Part shown: one piece after another, positions 9,667 to 17,402 of the stretch | Layout: each line of letters begins with the position of its first letter | Numbering within the stretch: the first letter of the stretch is position 1 | Made by a program: the position numbers and the translations under genes | NCBI RefSeq assembly: GCF_042675725.1 | Contig: NZ_JBHTJN010000010.1 | Coordinates: forward strand, 15,953 to 79,952 | Reading direction: 5' to 3' | From: Seminibacterium arietis | GTDB taxonomy: Bacteria; Pseudomonadota; Gammaproteobacteria; Enterobacterales; Pasteurellaceae | DNA length: 64,000 bases | The notes under the pieces: generated by a model | Database searches by the model: none | What the model was told of the DNA's origin: nothing | Seen by the model: the letters and a program-made list of their open reading frames with translations, nothing else

Positions 9667-10152
9667 ATGTTGAACAAAGCAATTATCGACAAATTAAATG
9701 AACAAATTAATTTGGAATTTTATTCTTCCAATGTTTATTTACAAATGAGTTCTTGGTGTGAACAAAAAGGTTTTGCTGGTGCTGCTGCATTTTTATTACG
9801 TCATGCTGATGAAGAAATGCAACACATGCAAAAGTTATTTGATTACGTAAATGAAACAGGTAGCATGCCTAAATTAGGCAGAATTGAGGCACCAAAACAA
9901 CAATTTAAATCGCTCAAAGAAGTATTTGAAATTACGCTGGAACATGAAAAATTTGTCACTTCAAAAATCAATGAACTAGTAGAAGTAACTTTTGCTCATA
10001 AAGACTATTCTACGTTCAATTTTTTACAATGGTATGTTGCTGAGCAACATGAAGAGGAAACCCTATTTAACAGTATTATTGATAAATTTGCTGTGGTAGG
10101 TGAAAGCGGAGCTGCACTTTATTACGTTGACCGTGATTTAGCAACATTATAA
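9667..10152 (+). CDS. ftnA: Non-haem ferritin, first copy
   Basis: Cytoplasmic iron-storage ferritin of 161 residues that oxidises Fe2+ and stores Fe3+. All bacterial ferroxidase ligands fall at the E. coli FtnA positions: Glu17, Glu50, His53, Glu94, Glu126 and Gln127. The start at 9667 follows AGAGGA at good spacing; the frame is open 18 codons further upstream but without a ribosome site. It is the first of a tandem pair, with the second ferritin 13 bp downstream. The 226-bp upstream region is very AT-rich and presumably holds the promoter. Confidence 0.95.
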   Translation: MLNKAIIDKLNEQINLEFYSSNVYLQMSSWCEQKGFAGAAAFLLRHADEEMQHMQKLFDYVNETGSMPKLGRIEAPKQQFKSLKEVFEITLEHEKFVTSKINELVEVTFAHKDYSTFNFLQWYVAEQHEEETLFNSIIDKFAVVGESGAALYYVDRDLATL

Positions 10153-10165
10153 GAGGGGAATCAAT

Positions 10166-10669
10166 ATGTTATCATCAAATGTGATCAAACTTCTAAATGA
10201 TCAAATGAATTTAGAGTTTTATTCATCAAACTTGTATTTACAAATGAGTGCATGGTGTGAACAAAAAGGCTTTAATGGAGCTGCTCAATTTTTATCTGCT
10301 CATGCTGCCGAAGAAATGCAACATATGCGTAACTTGTTCACTTATCTAAATGAAACAGGTGCATTGGCTACAATTGAGGCTATTAATGAACCGCCTTGTG
10401 AATTTAATTCTTTAAAAGACGTTATGGAGCAAACTTACCAACACGAAAAATTAATTACTGCAAAAATTAATGAATTAGTTGGTAAAACTTTTGAAGAAAA
10501 AGATTATTCTGCTTTCAATTTCTTACAATGGTATGTTGCTGAACAGCATGAAGAAGAAAAATTATTTAGCAGTATTTTAGACAAATTAAATCTTCTTGGT
10601 GATGATGGTAAAGGTTTATTCTTGGTAGACAAAGAGTTAGCTACATTAGCAACTACTAATACTAAATAG
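10166..10669 (+). CDS. Non-haem ferritin, second copy
   Basis: Second ferritin subunit, 167 residues and clearly paralogous to its upstream neighbour. The ferroxidase residues Glu17, Glu50, His53, Glu94, Glu126 and Gln127 are again intact, and it has a short extra C-terminal tail ending TTNTK. AAGAGGGG precedes the ATG. A tandem pair also occurs in H. influenzae; the two products may form mixed 24-mers (inference). The spacing of 13 bp indicates one transcript. Confidence 0.94.
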   Translation: MLSSNVIKLLNDQMNLEFYSSNLYLQMSAWCEQKGFNGAAQFLSAHAAEEMQHMRNLFTYLNETGALATIEAINEPPCEFNSLKDVMEQTYQHEKLITAKINELVGKTFEEKDYSAFNFLQWYVAEQHEEEKLFSSILDKLNLLGDDGKGLFLVDKELATLATTNTK

Positions 10670-10707
10670 CTATAAAGCAGGTATGAGTCACACATGCCAG
10701 CTTTAGT

Positions 10708-10869
10708 CTAAATTTTTACTGTTTGTTTTTTATCAATTTCAGTAAAAACAGTATGTTGGTGGCGATCAGGTTCATCATGACAGCTACGACTAATAAAAGC
10801 GGCTACCAATATACAAAGTGTAATAATAATTTGAATTAAACGCTTTTTAGTCAGCTTTTCTGTCGCCAT
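10708..10869 (-). CDS. Small single-span membrane protein, unrecognised
   Basis: A 53-residue open frame starting MATEKLTKKRLIQIIITL. It has a basic N-terminus, one hydrophobic segment (about residues 11-26), then a His/Asp-rich tail (CHDEPDRHQHT) and a polar C-terminus. AAAAGAG stands about ten bases before the ATG. The pattern of basic residues, one span and a charged tail looks like a real small membrane protein oriented inside to outside. It is antisense to nothing and fills most of the ferritin-fnr gap. I do not recognise a family and assign no function. Confidence 0.5.
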   Translation of the reverse strand: MATEKLTKKRLIQIIITLCILVAAFISRSCHDEPDRHQHTVFTEIDKKQTVKI

Positions 10870-10939
10870 ATTATGTTACTCTTTTGTCTTTTTTAATGAT
10901 TAAAAACTTCTTAAGTTTACTATTTAATGTTATCATTTA

Positions 10940-10953
10940 TTGAGTTAGATCAA
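10940..10953. promoter_or_regulatory. FNR binding site upstream of fnr
   Basis: TTGAG-TTAG-ATCAA matches the FNR consensus TTGAT-N4-ATCAA at nine of ten positions. It is centred about 47 bp before the fnr ATG, consistent with negative autoregulation as in E. coli. The match is seen; binding is inferred. Confidence 0.65.
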
Positions 10954-10993
10954 TTTTACATGCTATTTTCTCTATTTGAATTTTGAGGATTAA

Positions 10994-11761
10994 ATGGAAA
11001 TTTTATCAAGAGGCGATACCAAAATCGGGCGACGTATTCAATCTGGTGGCTGTGCTATCCATTGTCAAGATTGTAGTATTAGCCAGCTTTGCATTCCTTT
11101 TACATTAAACGAACATGAGTTAGATCAGCTTGATAATATCATTGAACGCAAAAAACCAATACAAAAATCTCAAGTTCTATTTAAAGCTGGTGACGAATTA
11201 ACTTCTCTTTATGCTATTAGATCAGGAACAATTAAATCTTATACTATTAGTGAAACAGGGGAAGAGCAAATTACTTCTTTTCATCTACCTGGTGATTTAG
11301 TAGGTTTCGATGCTATTAATAATATGTGTCATCCTAGTTTTGCACAAGCACTAGAAACGTCAATGGTGTGTGAAATACCTTTTGATGTCTTAGATGATTT
11401 GTCTGGGAAAATGCCAAAACTACGTCTACAAATAATGCGTCTAATGAGTAGTGAAATTAAAAGCGATCAAGAAATGATTCTATTGCTGTCAAAAATGAAT
11501 GCAGAAGAACGTCTTGCTGCTTTTATCCATAATTTATCATGTCGTTATTCTGCTCGAGGATTTTCAGCTCGTGAATTTCGTTTAACCATGACGAGAGGTG
11601 ATATAGGTAACTATTTAGGCTTAACTGTTGAAACTATCAGCCGTCTACTGGGGCGTTTTCAAAAAATTGGACTGCTTACTGTGCAAGGAAAATATATTAC
11701 TATCAACAATATTCCTGAACTAGCTGAACTCGCTGGTAGCACAAAATCAAAACAAGACTAA
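10994..11761 (+). CDS. fnr: Oxygen-sensing transcription regulator FNR
   Basis: CRP-family global regulator that binds DNA under anaerobiosis with a [4Fe-4S] cluster. At 255 residues it is nearly colinear with E. coli FNR, with a four-residue longer N-terminus. The cluster ligands are in GGCAIHCQDCSISQLC (Cys24, Cys27, Cys33) plus Cys126 in SMVCEIPF. The recognition helix reads TVETISRLLGR, with the Glu, Ser and Arg that read TTGAT. A matching FNR half-palindrome lies upstream. It is followed by uspE, the same order as in E. coli. Confidence 0.97.
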   Translation: MEILSRGDTKIGRRIQSGGCAIHCQDCSISQLCIPFTLNEHELDQLDNIIERKKPIQKSQVLFKAGDELTSLYAIRSGTIKSYTISETGEEQITSFHLPGDLVGFDAINNMCHPSFAQALETSMVCEIPFDVLDDLSGKMPKLRLQIMRLMSSEIKSDQEMILLLSKMNAEERLAAFIHNLSCRYSARGFSAREFRLTMTRGDIGNYLGLTVETISRLLGRFQKIGLLTVQGKYITINNIPELAELAGSTKSKQD

Positions 11762-11780
11762 ATAAATGCATCATATTCTC

Positions 11781-11811
11781 TTCCGCACTTAGTGAAAGTG
11801 CGGAAAATTAC
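11781..11811. terminator. Inverted uptake-signal-like stem-loop after fnr
   Basis: A perfect 10-bp stem (11781-11790 with 11796-11805) is built from two near-uptake-signal sequences (TTCCGCACTT / AAGTGCGGAA) with a 5-nt loop. The T tract that follows is weak, so termination may be partial. Confidence 0.6.
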
Positions 11812-11922
11812 TTTTGTATTACTAAAAATTCTACTAAGTTCACGTTTTTATTAACTCATACTTGTCATTTCAACAAATCTTTTCTATGCTATTAACTGCT
11901 GACATAAGACTACGGAGCTTTT

Positions 11923-12849
11923 ATGAAGTTTAATAATATTCTTGTTGTTCTCAATCCAGAGAATGAAAAACAATACGCTCTCGCTAGAGCTGTCCGTTTA
12001 GTAAAAGAACAGAAAAGCGAAACTAAAGTAAAAATTACTACCTTTATGGCGGTTTATGACCTTTCTTATGAAATGTCTGCTTTGCTTTCTTCTGAAGAAC
12101 GAGAAAATATGCACAAAGGCGTTATTGAGCAACGCCAAAAAGCCATTGTTCCTTACCTTGAAAAGTACGCTGATCCTAATATTGATTTTGATTCTATTGT
12201 AGTTTGGAATAGTAATGAAGCTGAAGCCATCAGTAAAGAAGTTGAGCAAAATCACTATAATTTGGTTGTGAAATATACTCAAGAGCAAGAGAGCTTAACA
12301 TCTCTTATTTTTACTCCAATGGATTGGCAATTACTGCGTAAATGTACTGCACCAATTATGATCGTAAAAGACGGCGATTGGAAACACCAACGACGAATTC
12401 TCATTGCTGTTAATGTAGCAGATGAAGAAGATAATCATTGTATATTTAATGATGAACTTGTCACCTTGGGTATTGATTTAGCTGATATTTTAGAACGAGG
12501 CAATGTTCATCTTGTTACTGCTTATCCGCCAACGCCAATTAATATGGCGATTGATTTGCCAGAATTTAATACAACAGAATACGATGATAGTATTCGTAGT
12601 CAATATCTGATTAACATGAAAGCTTTGCGTCAAAAATTCGGTATTGATGAAGATCATACTCATGTTCTTGAAGGGTTCCCAGAAGAAGTTATTCCAAAAG
12701 TCGCTGAAGAAATTGGTGCTGAAATGGTAGTTTTAGGTACTATTGGTCGCACAGGTTTATCAGCTGCTTTTTTAGGAAACACTGCAGAACACGTTATCAG
12801 TAAATTAAATTGTAACCTACTTGCAATTAAGCCAAGTCAAAAATCTTAA
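11923..12849 (+). CDS. uspE: Universal stress protein E
   Basis: Cytoplasmic stress protein of 308 residues built from two tandem Usp domains (about 1-150 and 155-305). The second carries the nucleotide-binding pattern GTIGRTGLSAAFLGNTAEHV. It is linked in E. coli to survival after DNA damage and in stationary phase. It lies 161 bp after fnr on the same strand, a conserved neighbourhood consistent with anaerobic control. CGGAG precedes the ATG. Confidence 0.95.
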   Translation: MKFNNILVVLNPENEKQYALARAVRLVKEQKSETKVKITTFMAVYDLSYEMSALLSSEERENMHKGVIEQRQKAIVPYLEKYADPNIDFDSIVVWNSNEAEAISKEVEQNHYNLVVKYTQEQESLTSLIFTPMDWQLLRKCTAPIMIVKDGDWKHQRRILIAVNVADEEDNHCIFNDELVTLGIDLADILERGNVHLVTAYPPTPINMAIDLPEFNTTEYDDSIRSQYLINMKALRQKFGIDEDHTHVLEGFPEEVIPKVAEEIGAEMVVLGTIGRTGLSAAFLGNTAEHVISKLNCNLLAIKPSQKS

Positions 12850-12863
12850 AGTAAAAATACCTC

Positions 12864-12897
12864 AAGAGGAGTAGTTGCTAACTACTCTTCTTTTTTG
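12864..12897 (+). terminator. Terminator after uspE
   Basis: A 13-bp stem with one G-U pair (12864-12876 with 12880-12892), a 3-nt loop and a run of T immediately after. It begins 14 bases after the uspE stop codon. Confidence 0.85.
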
Positions 12898-12970
12898 GTA
12901 TCAAATTCTCATTTTGAAAATATCGAAGACATCATTATTAGACTAAATTTAACTTGCGGAGAAAAAATAT

Positions 12971-13013
12971 AAAAAAAAGTTCTTGAATATACTATTATCA
13001 AGAACTTTTTTCA
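12971..13013 (-). terminator. Terminator of the secG-tRNA-Leu transcript
   Basis: An AAAGTTCTTGA / TCAAGAACTTT stem flanked by A and T runs on both sides, just downstream of tRNA-Leu on the - strand. On that strand it ends in a long U tract, so it probably ends the secG-tRNA transcript; it could also act in the opposite direction as a second stop after uspE. Confidence 0.8.
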
Positions 13014-13026
13014 TAACCTTTTAATT

Positions 13027-13112
13027 TGGTGCTCTGAGCGAGACTTGAACTCGCACGTCCTACGGACACTACCCCCTCAAGATAGCGTGTCTACCAATTC
13101 CACCATCAGAGC
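13027..13112 (-). tRNA. tRNA-Leu (anticodon GAG)
   Basis: An 86-nt class II tRNA with encoded CCA. The acceptor pairs GCTCTGA with TCAGAGC, the D-loop contains GGTAGACACGC, the anticodon loop reads CTTGAGG, the variable arm is long, and the T arm contains GTTCAAGTC. It follows secG on the same strand by 12 bp, the same secG-tRNA-Leu(GAG) linkage known in E. coli (secG-leuU). Confidence 0.96.
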
Positions 13113-13124
13113 AAGAAATAAATT

Positions 13125-13475
13125 TTATTGCGGAATATCTGTATTTTTTTGTTCAACCGCTGGAGCAACTTTAGACTCTTTTTGCTGTTCAATTTTTTCA
13201 GCTACATGAGATAAATCATCAAATGCACTTTTTTGAGTATTATTACTATGCGAATTAATGTTACCAATCGTTAAACTGATTAGAAAAAATATCGTAGCTA
13301 AGATAGCTGTCATTTTAGATAAGAAGTTACTGGCACCAGCTGAACCAAATATTGTACCAGACGCACCACCGCCAAATGAAGCTCCAGCATTTGCACCTTT
13401 TCCTTGTTGAAGTAAAATAAATATAATAAGTGCAATAGATACTAATAAATAAATAATTAATAGTGCTTGATACAT
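13125..13475 (-). CDS. secG: Protein translocase subunit SecG
   Basis: Auxiliary subunit of the SecYEG channel, 116 residues. It has two hydrophobic spans (about 3-21 and 52-72) around the Gly-rich cytoplasmic loop GKGANAGASFGGGASGTIFG, then a polar C-terminal tail rich in Gln, Lys and Glu. It is located directly upstream of tRNA-Leu(GAG), as in enteric bacteria. Confidence 0.96.
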   Translation of the reverse strand: MYQALLIIYLLVSIALIIFILLQQGKGANAGASFGGGASGTIFGSAGASNFLSKMTAILATIFFLISLTIGNINSHSNNTQKSAFDDLSHVAEKIEQQKESKVAPAVEQKNTDIPQ

Positions 13476-13637
13476 TATTTTCTGTTCTCTTCTTTTTATA
13501 CAAACAACTTCAAACTAGATTGCGGATATTATCGAAACTCTGTTATATAAGCAAGTAATTTTTGATAGCTCAACTCTAGTTGTTTTAATTTTAAACAACC
13601 AAACTTGTATTTTTACTACCGCACTTTAATTATCCTT

Positions 13638-15512
13638 TTATTTTACCGATGTTGTAATTGAAGTTAATTTACGCAATGTAGCAAAATCAACATGCTCGAT
13701 CAAATCAGGCAACATCGCAGTTAACATCGCCATAAAAGATTGATAATTAGCCTGTTTTCGGCTGATGCGATCTAATTGAGCTTCCCAGTGAGCTGTCATA
13801 TCAGGTAAAGTAGCAATTTTAGGCAATGCCTGAATAAGAATCCGTCCAGCTTCTGTACTATGAATATTTTTTCCTTTTTTGGACAAAAAACCACGCTTAA
13901 ATAATAACTCAATGATTCCCGCTCTAGTCGCTTCTGTGCCTATCCCATCTGTGTCTCGTAAAATCTCTTTTAATTTTTTATCCTTCACAAAACGAGCAAT
14001 ACCTGTCATTGCAGATAATAATGTTGCATCAGTAAAGTGCTTGGGTGGTTGTGTTTTTTTAGTCATTATTTCGCCTTTTTCACAATACAAAATCTGCCCT
14101 TTTTCCACAACAGGTAAGGGTGATTCTAACTGTTCGTGCTCATCCTCTTTACCTAGTAATTGCTTCCAGCCTGCAATCTGTAAATTTCGAGCTTGAGCGA
14201 TAAAAGTACCTCTCGCAATATCTAAAGTAATTTTACTTTTACGATATTCTGCATCAGGACAAAATTGCATCAAATATTGTCGAGCAATTAACGCATAAAT
14301 ATGTTGTTCTCTTACTGTTAACTCAGTACGTGTTGTTTTTGCTGTTGGAATAATCCCATGATGAGCTTCTACTTTCTTATCATTCCATGCCCTATTCATT
14401 TGTTCAGAATTAACAATTTGAGGAAGATTAGCATACTCTTCAAGCTGTATTGTAATTGCTTTTAACACATTATGACGATCGGCAAAATGGTCTTGAGGCA
14501 AATATCGACAATCAGAACGGGGATAAGTAATTAATCTATGTGTTTCATAGAGTCTTTGGCAACAATCTAGCACCTCTTTAGCCGACAAGCCATAACGCTT
14601 TGCCGCATCAATTTGCAATGCTGACAAAGAATAAGGTAATGGTGCGGTTTCTTTTTCTCTCTTATCGCTATATTCTGTCACTTTTGCATGTTTTTGGGTA
14701 ATGCGTTTTACTACGCTTTCAGCAAGTGCCTTCGATAGCACTCGCCCATCCTCATCTTGATAGTCTTCACAAGCTTTACTTGGTTTCCAAAGTGCGGTGA
14801 ATTTTTGTGGTGGATTGTCTTCTGTTCGAACAAACGCTAACACTTCAAAAAAATCTTTTGATTGAAAATTTTCGATTTCTAAATCTCGCCGAACAACCAG
14901 CCCTAAAACAGGTGTTTGCACACGCCCTACAGAAAGTACGCCTTGATAGCCTGCTTGCTTCCCTCGAATAGTGTAAGCTCTTGTCATGTTTATGCCGTAA
15001 AGCCAATCAGCTCTAGCTCGAGCTAAAGCTGATGTCGCTAGAGGAATAAAATTATTATTAAGTTGTAATTTATTTATCGCTTTTTCTACCGCAGTTGGAT
15101 TCAAATCACTAATCAAGCAACGTAAAATTCGAGCTTTCTGCTCTGTATTCAATCCCACGTAATTAAATACTTCATCAACTAAAAGCTGTCCTTCTCGATC
15201 TGGGTCACCCGCATTAATTAACTCATCTGCTTGATGAATTAACCGCTCAACAATATCTAACTGCTTTTTTACCTCTTTTCGTGGAATTAATTGCCATTTT
15301 TGAGGAATAATTGGTAAATGTTCTAGTCGCCAATTTTTAAATTTAGGGTCATAAACCTCTGGTGTAGCTTGTTCTAATAAATGACCAACGCACCAAGTAA
15401 CATAATCATTCGCACCACATTTGATAAAACCATCTTCTCGTTTGTGGGGCTTAGGTAATACTTCTGCAATTGCTCTAGCAAGGCTAGGTTTTTCCGCTAC
15501 AAATAATCGCAT
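13638..15512 (-). CDS. topB: DNA topoisomerase III
   Basis: Type IA topoisomerase that decatenates DNA through single-strand passage. It has 624 residues, slightly shorter than E. coli TopB (653) because the basic C-terminal tail is reduced. The TOPRIM domain is at the N-terminus (AEKPSLARAIA with Glu7; AGDPDREGQLL with Asp103 and Asp105), and the catalytic Tyr330 is in RLITYPRSDCRYLP. No C-terminal zinc fingers are seen. It is divergent from ybaB-recR, and several uptake signals lie in and around the gene. Confidence 0.96.
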   Translation of the reverse strand: MRLFVAEKPSLARAIAEVLPKPHKREDGFIKCGANDYVTWCVGHLLEQATPEVYDPKFKNWRLEHLPIIPQKWQLIPRKEVKKQLDIVERLIHQADELINAGDPDREGQLLVDEVFNYVGLNTEQKARILRCLISDLNPTAVEKAINKLQLNNNFIPLATSALARARADWLYGINMTRAYTIRGKQAGYQGVLSVGRVQTPVLGLVVRRDLEIENFQSKDFFEVLAFVRTEDNPPQKFTALWKPSKACEDYQDEDGRVLSKALAESVVKRITQKHAKVTEYSDKREKETAPLPYSLSALQIDAAKRYGLSAKEVLDCCQRLYETHRLITYPRSDCRYLPQDHFADRHNVLKAITIQLEEYANLPQIVNSEQMNRAWNDKKVEAHHGIIPTAKTTRTELTVREQHIYALIARQYLMQFCPDAEYRKSKITLDIARGTFIAQARNLQIAGWKQLLGKEDEHEQLESPLPVVEKGQILYCEKGEIMTKKTQPPKHFTDATLLSAMTGIARFVKDKKLKEILRDTDGIGTEATRAGIIELLFKRGFLSKKGKNIHSTEAGRILIQALPKIATLPDMTAHWEAQLDRISRKQANYQSFMAMLTAMLPDLIEHVDFATLRKLTSITTSVK

Positions 15513-15639
15513 AACTCTAATCGTATTATTTCATCTCATCTTAAAATCGCTAATTTTATCACAAATTTATGTATTCCAAATTTATTAATTTTTCGCTAAA
15601 ATGCGGAAGTTTTTTGATTAGTCAACAATGGAAAAAATT

Positions 15640-15969
15640 ATGTTTGGAAAAGGCGGATTAGGTAATTTAATGAAACAAGCTCAACAAATGCAAGATCGGA
15701 TGCAAAAAATGCAAGAAGAAATCGCACAGTTAGAAGTTTGTGGAGAAGCGGGTGCAGGTCTAGTTAAAGTCACTATTAATGGGGGGCATAATTGTCGCCG
15801 TGTTGAAATTGATCCTACTTTAATGGAAGACGATAAAGAAATGCTAGAAGACTTAATTGCTGCGGCATTTAATGATGCAATACGCCGTGCAGAAGAATTG
15901 CAGAAAGAAAAAATGGCTTCTGTCACTGCAGGCATGTCTTTACCACCAGGCTTTAAAATGCCTTTTTAA
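15640..15969 (+). CDS. ybaB: Nucleoid-associated protein, YbaB/EbfC family
   Basis: Small dimeric DNA-binding protein of 109 residues starting MFGKGGLGNLMKQAQQMQ, with the N-terminal helix, then the central sheet and C-terminal helices typical of the family. An earlier in-frame ATG at 15628 lacks a ribosome site, while GGAAAA precedes 15640. It is followed by recR in the same direction, the conserved ybaB-recR pair (dnaX is not upstream here; topB is divergent). Confidence 0.94.
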   Translation: MFGKGGLGNLMKQAQQMQDRMQKMQEEIAQLEVCGEAGAGLVKVTINGGHNCRRVEIDPTLMEDDKEMLEDLIAAAFNDAIRRAEELQKEKMASVTAGMSLPPGFKMPF

Positions 15970-15991
15970 TCACTGATATTGCAAATTTCGT

Positions 15992-16032
15992 ACCGCACTT
16001 AAATTGAAGCCATACTAATTTGAAAGTGCGGT
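15992..16032. terminator. Inverted pair of uptake signals between ybaB and recR
   Basis: A perfect ACCGCACTT (15992-16000) and AAGTGCGGT (16024-16032) face each other with extra complementarity (AAATT/AATTT) inside, forming a long stem. A short T run follows, but recR begins 20 bp later, so it may attenuate more than stop transcription. Confidence 0.5.
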
Positions 16033-16052
16033 TGATTTTTACTTAAAAAATT

Positions 16053-16658
16053 ATGCAAAGTAGCCCCCTTTTAGAAAATTTAATTGAATCACTTCGTTGT
16101 TTGCCTGGTGTTGGTCCTAAATCAGCACAACGTATGGCATATCATCTTTTGCAACGAAATCGCAGTGGCGGAATGGAACTTGCTCGCTCGCTAACAGCCG
16201 CAATGTCACAAATAGGTCATTGTCAACATTGTCGCACCTTCACTGAAGAAGATTCATGTAATATTTGTAATAATCCAAGACGTCAATCCTCTGGACTATT
16301 ATGTGTTGTCGAACAACCTTCTGATATTCAAGCAATCGAACAAACAGGACAATTTTCAGGACGTTATTTTGTACTAATGGGGCATTTATCCCCTTTAGAT
16401 GGTATAGGTCCAAAAGAAATTGGCTTAGACTTGTTACATAAAAGATTGCAAAACGAAAAATTTACAGAAGTAATTCTAGCTACGAATCCTACTGTTGAGG
16501 GCGATGCTACTGCCAATTACATCGCTGAACTTTGTGTCGAACAAGGCATCAAAGTCAGCCGTATCGCACATGGAATTCCTGTTGGTGGCGAACTAGAAAT
16601 GGTCGACGGTACAACACTGACCCATTCTTTTCTAGGTCGTAGAGAAATTCATTACTAA
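16053..16658 (+). CDS. recR: Recombination mediator protein RecR
   Basis: Part of the RecFOR pathway that loads RecA on gapped DNA. It has 201 residues, as in E. coli. In order: the helix-hairpin-helix segment LRCLPGVGPKSAQRMAYHLL, the four-Cys zinc finger (CQHCRTFTEEDSCNICNN), the TOPRIM domain (VVEQPSDIQAIEQTG to ATNPTVEGDATANYI), and the C-terminal Walker B-like region ending GRREIHY. It is probably transcribed with ybaB, from which it is separated by 83 bp holding the inverted uptake signals. Confidence 0.96.
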   Translation: MQSSPLLENLIESLRCLPGVGPKSAQRMAYHLLQRNRSGGMELARSLTAAMSQIGHCQHCRTFTEEDSCNICNNPRRQSSGLLCVVEQPSDIQAIEQTGQFSGRYFVLMGHLSPLDGIGPKEIGLDLLHKRLQNEKFTEVILATNPTVEGDATANYIAELCVEQGIKVSRIAHGIPVGGELEMVDGTTLTHSFLGRREIHY

Positions 16659-16679
16659 ATCTTCACAGCTAATGATCAT

Positions 16680-16762
16680 AAAAAACGACCAGTACTAAAA
16701 ATCTTGGGGGTAAGATTATAAGATGTACTGGTCTTCAAAATTAGGTATTTTATTAAATACGT
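16680..16762 (-). ncRNA. Candidate small RNA between recR and mop
   Basis: On the - strand a promoter-like pair TTGATC (16791-16796) and TATAAT (16769-16774), 16 bp apart, points left into a region with no gene. About 83 nt later there is a stem of 9 bp (16687-16695 with 16725-16733, GACCAGTAC/GTACTGGTC) enclosing a second 6-bp hairpin whose loop on this strand is ACCCCC, and then six U. Promoter, structure and U tract together look like a small RNA unit. An alternative is that the stem is only a terminator for read-through from pepA. This is inference from sequence; no known RNA family is recognised. Confidence 0.4.
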
Positions 16763-16765
16763 GAT

Positions 16766-16793
16766 ACCATTATATTATTTTTAATATAACGAT
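16766..16793. promoter_or_regulatory. ModE-like operator upstream of mop
   Basis: The right half AATATAACGAT matches 10 of 11 positions of the E. coli ModE half-site TATATAACGAT. The left half ACCATTATATT is its imperfect inverse, separated by the expected 6 bp. It is centred about 108 bp before the mop ATG and overlaps the - strand promoter of the candidate small RNA. ModE itself is not in the window. Confidence 0.5.
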
Positions 16794-16887
16794 CAAGAGA
16801 ATAATCTTATTTTCATGATAATTTTATACATTTTTCGTTATCTCCATAAGATTTTGTTTCAACGTCCAACTAAATGAGGAAGATATT

Positions 16888-17319
16888 ATGACAATTAGTG
16901 CAAGAAACCAACTTTCTGCAACGGTAAAATCCATTAAAAAAGGCGTGTCTAACGATGTAATCGAACTACTTTTAGGAGATAGTCAAACTTTATATTCCGT
17001 AATTACATCAGAAAGCACTCAAAACCTAGAATTAGCTATTGGTAAATCCGTATTCGCAATTTTTAAAGCTCCATCAGTGATTTTGACTACAGATACCGAT
17101 CTGATTTTATCTTCTCGAAACCAATTACAAGGTGAAGTAGTACAAATTATAGAAGGTGCAGTAAATGCTGAAGTTATTGTTAAAACACAAGGAAATGTAG
17201 AAATTGCAGCCATTATTACTGAGGCAAGTTTAAAAAGCTTAGCATTGCAGGTAGGGACGAAAGTAACTGCGATGATTAAGGCATCATCAGTAATTATTGG
17301 AGCAAAAAAAGCTCATTAA
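16888..17319 (+). CDS. mop: Molbindin with two tandem Mop (TOBE) domains
   Basis: Cytoplasmic molybdate-binding storage protein. The 143 residues form two homologous halves, about 1-70 and 74-143, each opening with S-A/S-RNQL and ending with an alternating A-x-x-K-A-x-S-V-I segment (FKAPSVIL and IKASSVII). The known Haemophilus Mop is a single domain of about 69 residues, so this is a duplication like the Azotobacter ModG type. GAGGAAGAT precedes the ATG. No modABC genes are adjacent. A ModE-like palindrome upstream suggests molybdate control. Confidence 0.88.
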   Translation: MTISARNQLSATVKSIKKGVSNDVIELLLGDSQTLYSVITSESTQNLELAIGKSVFAIFKAPSVILTTDTDLILSSRNQLQGEVVQIIEGAVNAEVIVKTQGNVEIAAIITEASLKSLALQVGTKVTAMIKASSVIIGAKKAH

Positions 17320-17354
17320 GCATAGTAAAAATGTTACTTTTTTCTATTTAATTA

Positions 17355-17395
17355 AAAGAGCGGTGGAAATTTTGAAAGTTTCGACCGCTCTTTCA
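17355..17395. terminator. Bidirectional terminator between mop and pepA
   Basis: An AAAGAGCGGT/ACCGCTCTTT 10-bp stem (17355-17364 with 17384-17393) is extended by an inner GAAA/TTTC pairing. It lies between convergent genes and is flanked by A and T runs. Confidence 0.8.
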
Positions 17396-17402
17396 TGAGA
17401 AA

